From contig OU612072.1 in the NCBI GenBank assembly GCA_914767715.1, forward strand, positions 20,398,001-20,462,000: a stretch of DNA of 64,000 bases. The letters are read 5' to 3'. The first letter of the stretch is position 1; each line of letters begins with the position of its first letter. The position numbers were made by a program, and so were the translations under genes. Below are positions 24,091 through 34,959 of this stretch, one piece after another. Under the pieces are notes generated by a model. The model searched no databases. It was given only the letters and a program-made list of their open reading frames with translations, and was not told the origin of the DNA. Origin of the DNA: Membranipora membranacea (Eukaryota > Bryozoa > Gymnolaemata > Cheilostomatida > Membraniporidae).

Positions 24091-27000
24091 CTACAAGATG
24101 GGAAAATAGAATATCATCCATTGACTGTTTGGTTTGGTTTCATAGAATTATCAGCATACCTTTTCATGAAGCAAATTAAAGACCATGAGGTGGAAATTGA
24201 GAGAACAATTATTAGAACCACTCACGGAGGCATTCTACTGATGACCACAATATTCAGAATTGGGTATCTGCTCTCTTCGAGGAGGCTGTCTGTTAGTTTA
24301 CGCCTCAAGTCTTTGGGTATTTCCGTAACTGTGCCATCAAATGTGACATCAGTAGACCAGGCCACAGTCAGAGTATCATTGTCACAGCTCAACTTTGCCT
24401 GAGAACCAACCTTAGGGCTGCAGTCTACAAATCACAATCCATACAATATGGTTGGTATGGTATTAAATCATGCAGGGTTTGATTTTTTTTGCCTGCTCCA
24501 TCATTCAACTCCTCCAAAGCCTAATAACACGTTCAACACTGACTTTGAGTTTGCTAGTTCTGGCTCTGAAGATTTCAACTTTTGTAATATCTATATTGCC
24601 ATTTATATGCAGTTTTGACATTGTAAACAAAATAAACAAATTGTTGGCTAGCATGAAGGGTAAATCAACCATTTGTTTCAATATTAGGTATCGACCAGTC
24701 TATAATCACTCTTTGTGAACGTATAATAAGGTGTATCCTTTGTAAATAAAAATACTGAGGTTTAGTCTGAAGGTAATGGTCATGATTTATGTCCTATGCT
24801 GTGTATTTGCTAAGGGAAGATATCTGTAATAAAGCACTTACCGTGTTTACATATTTCTCTTATCTGGTTGTCATTACCATCGGCGGTGACTTTTAGAGTA
24901 GATAGCGCGACCTTTTCAGTCAGTACTGTACACTTTATATTGTCATATCTAGCAACGAGATCTACTCCTCTCACCAACAAGTAATCTGCAATATTATTAA
25001 ACCATGGTTAATTACCACTCAGGGCATGACTGTAAGAATTATACAGGGATTTGCAGTTTTCTCTATGGTATTGGAGCTATTTTCAATAAACTGGCACTAC
25101 CTTGGAATATAATATTGGCATTAGGTATATGAAATAAATACTGCATTCTCTACCTTTGATTTCTACTTCGAGTGAACAGTTGGTATTTCTCCCTTTTATA
25201 CGATAATTGTAAACCCCAACAGGTAGTTCTAGTGTATGAGTAGTGCCATCTAGTGTGAGGTCAAGCGCTGAGAACCCAGTAGAAGCAGAGGCAACTCCTC
25301 TGATTACCTCTGGACACTCTTCATTCTTAGATATTGTACCTTGAATATTATTAAACTCATAATGAAGGTTGAACAACATCTAGTAGATATAGGTAATGAG
25401 AAGTCACCAATTTTGTCTTACGAGGAACAAAATACACCACAATGATCTTGGCGGCTACCAGCAGTATTTAACATATAGCTGAGGTACATTATGATACTGA
25501 TAAGTTATTAAAGCCCAAATGGCCAGTAAGTCATATCGGATTAGGTGCTTGTGTACCGAGTAATGCAGGCCTAGATGACTGTGTCTTTGTTTTCAATCAC
25601 TAAAATGTACGATCATGAGTGGCCAAATATTTGAATATGATAAGGTATCTGTATACTCACCATTATTTATCACCAAAATTTTTATGGGTAGCTTAAAATG
25701 GCAATAAATTATTTATATTTATACTCACTGTTGTTTATCACTATAATATTTATAGTACAATGGTCTTCATAAATCACATGAGTTCCAACAGCTAAACTTG
25801 TGTTTACACTCGGAGTCACCTCGACTAATGCTCGTTCATCATCAGATGTCACGTACAGTGTCATGTTTCTGTCCTGACAAGGCACTCTAGTGGTAGTTTC
25901 TACAGTTTAAAATAAAAATTCACCATTTGCCTGGCGATACTATTTATATGAGTACAAAAAATGTCTGGTGAAAATTATTTCAGTGAGCTTTGGGACTTGT
26001 GCTTAGGTTCTTGTGTACCAAGTGGGATTATGATTGCAATATAAATGTGAGTCTATCTTACATTTGATGAACAACGAGGTATTAAATTGAGACGGTCAAA
26101 TTAGCAATGAATTATTCATAATTATTCTCACCATTATTTATGACTATAAAATTTAAAGTACAGTTGTCTTCATAAATGACATGAGTTCCGACAGCTAAAC
26201 TTGTGTTCACACTTGGAGTAACCTTGACTAATGCTCGCTCATCATCAGATTTCACAAACAGTGTCATGTTTTTGTCCTGACAAGGCGCTCTAGTGGTATG
26301 TCCTACAAAAGAAAATCAAAATCCATCATTCACATGACGATATTATTTAGAGAAGGCCCAGTACAAACAGTCTGGTAGTATATTTGGAATTTGAGCTAAG
26401 GTGCTTGTGTACCAAGTGGGATTATGATTGCCATATAAATGTGAGTCTATCTTACATTTGATGAACAACGAGGTATTAAATTGAGACGGTCAAATTAGCA
26501 ATGAATTATTCATAATTATTCTCACCATTATTTATGACTATAATATTTAAAGTACAGTTGTCTTCATAAATCACATGAGTTCCGACAGCTAAACTTGTGT
26601 TTACACTTGGTGTCACCTCAACAAATGCTCTCTCCTCATCAGATGTCACATACAGTGTCATGTTTCTGTCCTGACAAGGCGCTCTAGTGGTATGTCCTAC
26701 AAAAGAAAATCAAAATTCATCATTCACATGACGATATTATTTATAGAAGGCCCAGTACAAATAGCCTGGTAGTATATTTGGAATTTGAGCTAAGGTGCTT
26801 GTGTACCAAGTCAGATTATGATTGCCATATAAATGTGAGTCTATCTTACATTTAATGAACAACAAGGTATTAAATTGGCACACTCAACTTAGCAATGAAT
26901 TATTCATAATCATACTCACCATTATTCATGACTATAACATTTATAGTACAGTTGTCTTCATAAATGACATGAGTTCCGACAGCTAGACTTGTGTTTACAC

Positions 27001-30000
27001 TTGGAGTAACCTCGACTAATGCTCGCTCATCATCAGATTTCACAAACAGTGTCATGTCTTTGTCCTGACAAGGCGCTCTAGTGGTATGTCCTACAAAAGA
27101 AAATCAAAATCCATCATTCACATGAAGATATTATTTATAGAAGGCCCAGTACAAATAGTCTGGTAGTATATTTGGAATTTGAGATAAGGGGCTTGTGTAC
27201 CAAGTGGGATTATGATTGCCATATAAATGTGAGTCTATCTTACATTTGATGAACAACGAGGTATTAAATTGAGACGGTCAAATTAGCAATGAATTATTCA
27301 TAATTATACTCACCATTATTTATGACTATAATATTTAAAGTACAGTTGTCTTCATAAATCACATGAGTTCCGACAGCTAAACTTGTGTTTACACTTGGTG
27401 TCACCTCGACAAATGCTCTCTCCTCATCAGATGTCACATACAGTGTCATGTTTCTGTCCTGACAAGGCGCTCTAGTGGTAGTTCCTTCACATTGAAATAA
27501 AAATTCACCATTCGTGTGACGATATTGTTTATAGTATGTCAATGCCAAGTATAAATAATGTCAGGTAGTAATATTTGGAATTTGAGCTTAGGCGCTTATG
27601 TACCAAGTCGGATTATGATTGCCATATAAATGTGAGTCTATCTTACATTTGATGAACAACGAGGTATTCAATTGACACAGTCAAATTAGCAATGAATTAT
27701 TCATAATTATTCTCACCATTATTTATGACTATAAAATTTAAAGTACAGTTGTCTTCATAAATGACATGAGTTCCGACAGCTAAACTTGTGTTCACACTTG
27801 GAGTAACCTTGACTAATGCTCGCTCATCATCAGATTTCACAAACAGTGTCATGTTTTTGTCTTGACAAGGCGCTCTAGTGGTATGTCCTACAAAAGAAAA
27901 TCAAAATCCATCATTCACATGACGATATTATTTAGAGAAGGCCCAGTACAAACAGTCTGGTAGTATATTTGGAATTTGAGCTAAGGTGCTTGTGTACCAA
28001 GTGGGATTATGATTGCCATATAAATGTGAGTCTATCTTACATTTGATGAACAACGAGGTATTAAATTGAGACGGTCAAATTAGCAATGAATTATTCATAA
28101 TTATTCTCACCATTATTTATGACTATAATATTTAAAGTACAGTTGTCTTCATAAATCACATGAGTTCCGACAGCTAAACTTGTGTTTACACTTGGTGTCA
28201 CCTCAACAAATGCTCTCTCCTCATCAGATGTCACATACAGTGTCATGTTTCTGTCCTGACAAGGCGCTCTAGTGGTATGTCCTACAAAAGAAAATCAAAA
28301 TTCATCATTCACATGACGATATTATTTATAGAAGGCCCAGTACAAATAGCCTGGTAGTATATTTGGAATTTGAGCTAAGGTGCTTGTGTACCAAGTCAGA
28401 TTATGATTGCCATATAAATGTGAGTCTATCTTACATTTAATGAACAACAAGGTATTAAATTGGCACACTCAACTTAGCAATGAATTATTCATAATCATAC
28501 TCACCATTATTCATGACTATAACATTTATAGTACAGTTGTCTTCATAAATGACATGAGTTCCGACAGCTAGACTTGTGTTTACACTTGGAGTAACCTCGA
28601 CTAATGCTCGCTCATCATCAGATTTCACAAACAGTGTCATGTCTTTGTCCTGACAAGGCGCTCTAGTGGTATGTCCTACAAAAGAAAATCAAAATCCATC
28701 ATTCACATGAAGATATTATTTATAGAAGGCCCAGTACAAATAGTCTGGTAGTATATTTGGAATTTGAGATAAGGGGCTTGTGTACCAAGTGGGATTATGA
28801 TTGCCATATAAATGTGAGTCTATCTTACATTTGATGAACAACGAGGTATTAAATTGAGACGGTCAAATTAGCAATGAATTATTCATAATTATACTCACCA
28901 TTATTTATGACTATAATATTTAAAGTACAGTTGTCTTCATAAATCACATGAGTTCCGACAGCTAAACTTGTGTTTACACTTGGTGTCACCTCGACAAATG
29001 CTCTCTCCTCATCAGATGTCACATACAGTGTCATGTTTCTGTCCTGACAAGGCGCTCTAGTGGTAGTTCCTTCACATTGAAATAAAAATTCACCATTCGT
29101 GTGACGATATTGTTTATAGTATGTCAATGCCAAGTATAAATAATGTCAGGTAGTAATATTTGGAATTTGAGCTTAGGCGCTTATGTACCAAGTCGGATTA
29201 TGATTGCCATATAAATGTGAGTCTATCTTACATTTGATGAACAACGAGGTATTCAATTGACACAGTCAAATTAGCAATGAATTATTCATAATTATACGCA
29301 CCATTATTTATGACTATAAAATTTAAAGTACAGTTGTCTTCATAAATCATATGAGTTCCGACAGCTAAACTTGTGTTTACACTAGGTGTCACCTCGACAA
29401 ATGCTCTCTCCTCATCAGATGTCACATACAGTGTCATGTTTCTGTCCTGACAAGGCGCTCTAGTGGTATGTCCTACAAAAGAAACTCAAAATCCATCATT
29501 CACATGACGATATTATTTATAGAATGCCCAGTACAAATAGTCTGGTAGTATATTTGGAATTTGAGCTAAGGTGCTTGTGTACCAAGTGGGATTATGATTG
29601 CCATATAAATGTGAGTCTATCTTACGTTAAATTAACAATGAGGTATTATATTGACACGGTCAAATTAGCAATGAATTATTCATAATTATACTCACCGTTA
29701 TTTATGACTATGATATTTATAGCACAGTTGTCTTCATAAATCACATGAGTTCCGACGGCTAAACTTGTGTTTACACTTGGTGTCACCTCGACAAATGCTC
29801 TCTCCTCTTCAGATGTCACAAACAGTGTCATGTTTCTGTCCTGACAAGGCACCCTAGTAGTAGTTCCTACAGTTCATATATCAATATTATATCAATATTT
29901 CTGTGAGGATACTCTTCATTATTATAGGAGAAAAAATAGTGTCTGGTAGATATAAATTTAGTTTGGGTTCTGAGTTTAGGTACTTGTGAAACAAGTATTT

Positions 30001-32597
30001 GAGGTGGTATCATTCATTCAACGGCCAGCAAGGTATTTTAATGGATAGCTTGAATTAATTGGCAATCAATTATTTATATTTATACCCACCGTTATTAATG
30101 ACTATAATGTATATAGTACAGTCGCTTATATGGATCACATGTCTACCGACAGCAAATTCAGTCTGTATGTCAGTAGTTATGTCCACTTGTGCCTTCTCCT
30201 CATCGGATGTCACATAGAGAGTCAAGTTTCTGTCCTGACAAGGTGTTTCGGTAGTAGTTATATGGGTAGTAATTGATGGTGTGGTAGTTGTAGGTATTGG
30301 CATAGTTTTCGGTTTTTGATCTGGTTTGAACACCTCATTCAAATAAATCAAAAATGTGGTGAAGTGGGAAATTAATATGCTCCATCCACCGATGACTGCA
30401 CTGCTAGCCTTAAAAAGGTCAGTCACATATGGAGGTATCAAAAATTCACCATATACTACTCTGCTTTATGATTTAATTATTTCCAATCTCCTTTTATCGA
30501 GTTGTCTTTTCATGTGAGGCAATGAGGTAAATCTTATCGAATATCTACTTTTTATAGAAAACATCTATTTTCCTCTAACATGATTATCAGTAGGCAGGGA
30601 TAGGTAAAGTAATATAAATGACCAGCATGTACTTACCTATAAAATCAACTTGAGATAACAATGTATATATAGTGTACTCACATATTAACTGCTGGATTCT
30701 CTGGAATTGTCCGACGTAAATAGAGTTATTTGTGATGAGTAGAGACCGGGGGGGGTTCAGACATCCTGAGCAGAGATCCAGTGTGGTCACTTTGTCTGAG
30801 TTCATGTCTACGAGTCGGATCCTGTTATTGCTCCAGTCAGCCACGAGTAGTGTCTGATGTCCTATGAAAACGAGGTCAAGTGGGTAGTTGAATAAAGAGT
30901 TTGGTAGAGAGCTGTCTGTGTAGCCTGAGGTCCTTGGTGACCCGGAGATAAGTGTTATTATCTTCTCTTTGTATGTGATACGGTAGAGAGCGCTGTACGC
31001 TGCTATGACATACAGGTCGCCGCTGTCATCCTGTGTCAGGTGTGTGATATACTGGAGTCGGTCGGACTTAACGAAAGTACCGACAGAGGTGGAGCTTACA
31101 TCGACTGTCCTCACAGCCTTGTTAAGCCAATCAGTGACGAGAAGCTGATCGACATCATTATTGTCTCTTATTACAGACCAGGGATTGTTGAACTGACCGG
31201 GGCGACCGTCTGTGTATCCTGATGACTGACATTGTCCGCTGAAGACGGAGGTGACTCCTGTGACACGGTTAATTTCTCTCAGACAGTGATTATCAAAGTC
31301 ATCTACAATTACACACCTATCTGTGACTTGTGTGAATCCTCGGATATAAGAGAACCTTGCCTGAGTTCCTCTCCCCTCTTTGTATCCACTCTCAGCAGTG
31401 TTCCCGGCTATGGTCGTAGATGTTTTACCATCGCTGGTTTTCAGTGCGCGGCGGTCGGTGTACAGTAGGCGACCGGGTTTGAAAAGATCTTCTTCCATGT
31501 GATCAACATCGCCTGAGGCGGTGGTGAAGTTTGTAGCTGTAGATCTCTCAAATCTGTAAGATTAATATTATTATGTAAATGGACAATGTTGGTTAATTTG
31601 ATCGTATTAACGCAGTAATCATTGAACAAAAAACCACAGATATTACAAATGCAATATTTTAAATTCATAATTTAAATGAAGTGTATTTTTCGCATTCTAA
31701 GTATTCATGTGCTGGTGGGTGAATCAAATATATCAGAATTTTTGATTTTTCGCGAAATTGATTCAAAAGGATAGTAGTGTTTTCTATCAACCAATTAAAT
31801 TTAAATGCAGGTTATGCACCAGACACCTAAATATATCATATTTCACGCGCGGCTTTTGTTCACAGTAAATTTTGGTTATTTGGAGTTGTCTCATGTTATA
31901 CACCATCAGGAGGCAATACACAAAATTTCAATTAAGCGACCTAAATTCAAAATCTTGAGTAAAACAGATATTTGCTTTCATTAATCAACAAAATTTTTTG
32001 CAATGTATAAATTACAAAAAATAACAGTTTGTACCAAAAGTAATGTGTAATATCACAAATCACAAGAAGGAATGAAACGATCAAATGATTAGTTCACTCA
32101 ACATTGCCTACCCTGAATCTCATATTTTTACTAGAGGATATTCTAGCATAGAACTCAGAAGGCATTCAAACCCCTATTTATTATCAAAATAACCTGGATA
32201 GGTAGATAAACATCACATCACTGAAAAGGGACTCACTGATCAATTAGAGACTGTGTATCCTGATCCATACACCACCCAGTATTAAGTATCACACAACATA
32301 ACGCCTGTCAAAACAATGATGGTATTAAAAAAGTTTGTTACAAGAGAAACTCCCAAGGAAGTTTAGGTTTGAGGGAGGGGACATCACCCATATAAAGGGA
32401 ATGCCGAGTCCCCATTGAGACCCTCTGCGCATTCCTCCTGTAGATGTTATGTCTGGGTTAAAGCAAGCCATGCTTGTTTTCTCATGTACTATCTATAACA
32501 ACGTTTTTTTCAACATTAGCACTTATCAATTTTGAGGTAATAGTTGAATCGAAATTCTTTATGTACTTACAAAGAAAAGTGTCAGTCTCAGCTCCAT
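23982..32597 (-). CDS. gene A: secreted NHL-propeller protein with thirteen tandem HYR-like modules (19 exons)
   Basis: A complete gene model can be read with GT-AG junctions and matching phases: 32597-32571, 32304-32237, 31553-30682, 30320-30090, eleven 171-nt exons (listed under the array), 25339-25154, 24985-24842, 24424-24226 and 24090-23982. The spliced frame totals 3717 nt, 1238 residues plus stop. Residues 1-21 form a signal peptide (MELRLTLFF, then LCCVIL). Residues about 55-320 are NHL-type propeller repeats (TIAGNTAESGYKEG, LLVADWSNNRIRLVD). A Thr-rich linker follows, then twelve modules with CQDRN...AVGTHVIY...NC, a shortened HYR pattern, a variant module (ELPVGVYNYRI) and a Cys-bearing tail ending DSCV. 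There is no membrane segment. It is probably extracellular; ligand and function are unknown. The same exon order in gene B supports the model. Confidence 0.88.
24226..24424 (-). CDS. gene A exon 18
   Basis: A 199-nt exon, phase 1 in and phase 2 out, encoding a domain with two Cys (DCSPKVG, LSCDNDTLTVAW). Its donor CCTCC|GTGAGT makes a stop codon directly across the junction if the intron is kept. Confidence 0.85.
24842..24985 (-). CDS. gene A exon 17
   Basis: A 144-nt phase 1-1 exon with donor GTAAGT, encoding YLLVRGVDLVARYDNIKC and a following Cys-bearing segment. Its gene B counterpart at 56455-56598 is the same length and frame. Confidence 0.85.
25154..25339 (-). CDS. gene A exon 16: variant HYR-like module
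   Basis: A 186-nt phase 1-1 exon encoding NEECPEVIRG ... LELPVGVYNYRIKG ... NCSLEVEI. The LPVG-x-Y and final N-C-x-L-x-V-x-I keep the HYR layout, but it is clearly different from the eleven array modules and is present once in each paralogue, so it predates the amplification. Confidence 0.82.
25729..29866 (-). repeat. array of eleven tandem 171-nt HYR-like exons of gene A
   Basis: Exons in transcript order: 29866-29696, 29472-29302, 29069-28899, 28675-28505, 28281-28111, 27887-27717, 27484-27314, 27090-26920, 26696-26526, 26302-26132 and 25899-25729. Each is exactly 171 nt, begins and ends in phase 1, and so encodes one 57-residue module that can be added, skipped or reordered without changing frame. 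Modules share APCQDRNMTLYVTSDEERA-like openings, LAVGTHVIYEDNC and ending VINNG; an alternate type has FVKSDDERALVKVTP. The exon-plus-intron unit repeats with a period of 394 bp, with 403 bp at every fourth step. Confidence 0.92.
26098..29270. repeat. two near-identical 1585-bp blocks, each of four exon units
   Basis: Block 1 (about 26098-27682) and block 2 (about 27683-29267) are in direct tandem; every exon boundary in the first recurs exactly 1585 bp later (26132/27717, 26526/28111, 26920/28505, 27314/28899). I found only a single base difference in the parts I compared closely (C/T near 26279/27864). The similarity of introns as well as exons means a very recent duplication or gene conversion. 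Confidence 0.9.
30090..30320 (-). CDS. gene A exon 4: Thr-rich linker plus first HYR-like module
   Basis: A 231-nt phase 1-1 exon. It starts with a Thr/Pro-rich segment (PIPTTTTPSITTHITTTE) typical of O-glycosylated linkers and then carries a module with CQDRNLTLYV, EFAVGRHVIH and VINNG. The acceptor was set by the paralogue, where the matching exon starts ATCC after tctag. Confidence 0.85.
30682..31553 (-). CDS. gene A exon 3: NHL-propeller exon
   Basis: An 872-nt exon, phase 2 in and phase 1 out, holding the whole propeller. Repeats of the form (F/L)xxPxx(V/L)xxxxxxxLLVxDxxNxxxRxVD are visible (NNPWSVI, LLVTDWLNKAVRTVDV; NYPLDLVFI, LLVADWSNNRIRLVDM), and each is separated by a blade linker with SGYTDG. 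The acceptor is cttacag at 31554 and above, the donor GTGAGT. In gene B the same exon is 32 nt shorter. Confidence 0.88.
32237..32304 (-). CDS. gene A exon 2 (end of signal peptide)
   Basis: A 68-nt exon, acceptor gacag and donor GTGAGT, encoding ALCCVILNTGWCMDQDTQSL. It completes the hydrophobic core of the signal peptide; cleavage is likely after the GWC. Confidence 0.85.
32571..32597 (-). CDS. gene A exon 1 (start codon)
   Basis: A 27-nt exon, MELRLTLFF, ending exactly at GTAAGT. Exon 1 of gene B (59924-59950) is the same length and differs only by conservative changes, which supports this start. Confidence 0.85.
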
Positions 32598-32783
32598 GAT
32601 TCTTGACAGGCCAAATATTTTCATGGGAATATAGTAGTATTTGCTCTCTACCTCGTCTACCTACCTAGTCTCTCCTAAATACGGTAAGCGAATGAACTGG
32701 CAGTGAACATAAACCGCTGCAGAGCTTTTTAGCTAGCAGCAACTAATATTTAACAAGTTATCTTTTATGTGCGTCAAACTTCA

Positions 32784-33030
32784 GATAAGAGAGCCGAGTA
32801 AACCTTTCTCTGCCTAGTACTAAATACTGTTGACATAGGAATCTCTTATCAGTGTAAACATTTAAAGGTAGCTATATTGGACAAAATCGATTGTCCTGTT
32901 TTAACAAAGTCCCAAATATTGAACCAGGGCACTGCTGTGTGTATCAGAGACCTGATAAGAAGGACAGGTGAAACTTTCAGTGCTCAGTACTCAATCATGC
33001 TAATACAATGATTCGTATATCACTGTAAAT
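32784..33030. promoter_or_regulatory. GATA-pair module upstream of gene A
   Basis: GATAAG at 32784 and CTTATC at 32850 converge across 67 bp, about 190 bp upstream of the gene A start codon. A second, half-decayed pair starts with GATAAG at 32953. The matching position upstream of gene B (60127-60193) has the same pair with the same spacing. This placement makes a promoter-proximal control role plausible. Confidence 0.5.
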
Positions 33031-33979
33031 GTTACAGGAGGCAACAAACTTAAATTCTATAAAAAAGAATGTAAATGTTGGCATGCCTGCCTGAGTTTCA
33101 CTTGATTAGGCCCGATATTTACAAGTCTGAGTCTGTTGCATCAAGATGATAACAAGGAATGACAACTCTTTGTTTGTCATCAATATCTCTCCAATTCTTG
33201 TAGAGTTATTAATGGTGTAACAATTATACCTGAACCTGTAATTGTTGATGATGTTTATCAAGGGGCCTGATGTTTACAAGTCTGAGCTGGTTCGATCAAC
33301 TGAGCTACAATGATATTAACGAAGGATTACAGCACACAATTCTTGCAAGTATAAATTTTAGCCAATTAATTATTGGCTATTTTTTATTCAATTGCATTGC
33401 ATGGATCTCATTTTAACAAACTATCTCAACCTTACATACTAGCGATAAGATTTTTGTGGTGTCTAACTTCTATCCTTAAACTGCTGTAAATACCTAATGC
33501 CGTTATCTTGTAGAAACAATTAATGATGAGATCATATGATTGATATCAAAGTGACGCAGCTCAGTCATGTGGAAGCTGGGAATATTGAATTCATTGACGC
33601 AAACTATACAAATACTGCTGATCTTGTGCTTATTATTGGGAGGGCGTTATAGCTCAGCCCCTCCCATATTTAATCAACATCAACCCTGTGAATGTTATGA
33701 ATTCTTATTCTCAGTCACAACTAAACAACAAGATACTATCTAGAGATAACTTCTGACTCACTCTTCAGATATCAGGATATCAAACCATTTAACCATAGAA
33801 TGCATATATAAGGTAGGCAGTTTTTGTCTCAAACTACCTGCCCCTCCCATCCTGTTCAGCTGTTCTAATAGTGCCCTCTAAACCGTTTTCGTGGAGCACA
33901 AAAGGGCATTGAAATTTATGGGAGAAACACTTTGGAAAATCATCAAAATTCATATTGTGCTATGTTGTTTAATCATGCT

Positions 33980-34390
33980 GAACTGGAACTTTTGGACTGA
34001 AAATTGATGGTGCAGGAGGTGACCGCTTACTTCGGTACGTGCTATAGTTATAGTCAGATTGGAAGGCACTTGGGGCAAACCGTAGCCTGGCTAATTATTG
34101 TAAAACAACACCCAACCATCGGGCGGGTTGGAATAAAAAACAAAGTTCCTGCGCATTGCATTGTGGGATACTCATTAACTTATCTAAGAATATTTGGCAG
34201 ACTAAAAACTTTTTGAAAAAAGTAAGGAAGAGTGAAGACACATATAATTTTCTTAAAATACCAAGGAGAGGATTTATATGGTGTGTGCGACCTGTGCACG
34301 TTATTACAGCAGGCTGTGAACTTCAATCCAATTGCAAATGGGTGTCAATAGCATTACATTTGCCCCTCAGTTAAAAATCCGGTGAACATT
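33980..34390. repeat. member of a dispersed repeat family with TGCATTGTGGGATA
   Basis: The word TGCATTGTGGGATACTC plus AACTTATC(T/C)(A/C)AGAA and ATATTTGGCA recurs at about 34150, 34675 and 36905 in the same orientation; GGGTGTCA-ending right parts match at 34340 and 37460. It is non-coding and probably a transposon family. Confidence 0.55.
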
Positions 34391-34959
34391 TTTTGAACAG
34401 GATGAGTCATCGACGTCACGACAGTCTAAGCAAAGAAAGCTCTAGAATTTTAAACCAGCCACAAAGCTATGTTGACAGTATTCAACAAAGTACCTGTGGA
34501 AATACGTTGCATGAAATTATGATAGGCTGCTTTGCGTTGTTGACATAATAATGATAGATTTATGAGGTAGCAAAGTAGGAAAATGTCATACTCTTTGCTC
34601 TATATAAACTAAGGTTGACGTGAATTTCTTCTTATCAAATTTAATATTCCAAGCAAAACAATCAGCTTGTGCATTGCATTGTAGGATACTCATCAACTTA
34701 TCTAAGAAATATTTGACAGCCAAATAGCTCTTTGAAGATTTGAGGGAACGAAATTATTGCCTAATACTACCACCTCACAAGGAGCTGTTGTACAAAGTGC
34801 CGTCTTACCCTTTTCCCCGGAGCATTTTATGGAAATAATTAAAAGATATATTGAACTGTGCTGTTTTAAAATATTGAATTACAAGGTAATGCATCTGACT
34901 TGTGACTGTAAATCAATAGTGCAGGAAGAGACCGCTGAGTTCAAGTCGATCAATCATTA

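Larger units (their letters stand above)
21585..33775. repeat. segmental duplication, copy 1 (gene A locus)
   Basis: From a TTATTTGGATTTCAAT boundary near 21590 to TCACTCTTCAGATA near 33775 this region is collinear, in the same orientation, with about 51775-61137. The homology covers the GATA-rich DNA downstream of gene A, all its exons, long introns and roughly 1.2 kb upstream of its start codon. Copy 1 is longer mainly because of the HYR-exon array at 25.7-29.9 kb, while copy 2 has extra repeated material around 53.3-54.3 kb. Confidence 0.8.

Noticed and set aside
24121-24402. Plus-strand 93-codon frame
   Set aside because: Antisense of gene A exon 18, which is confirmed by paralogue and phase.
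27294-27548. 84-codon frame (and its copy at 28879-29133) as independent small genes
   Set aside because: They are single array exons extended into flanking introns; the same exon elsewhere in the array lacks the upstream extension.
25729-29866. CRISPR-like or satellite array because of the regular 394-bp period
   Set aside because: The repeated unit contains a coding exon with splice sites and continuous phase; period and context exclude CRISPR.
31040-31468. Plus-strand open frames opposite the NHL exon of gene A (also 58628-58813 opposite gene B)
   Set aside because: They are shadows of the coding strand, have no splice logic or motif of their own and the coding strand is strongly supported.
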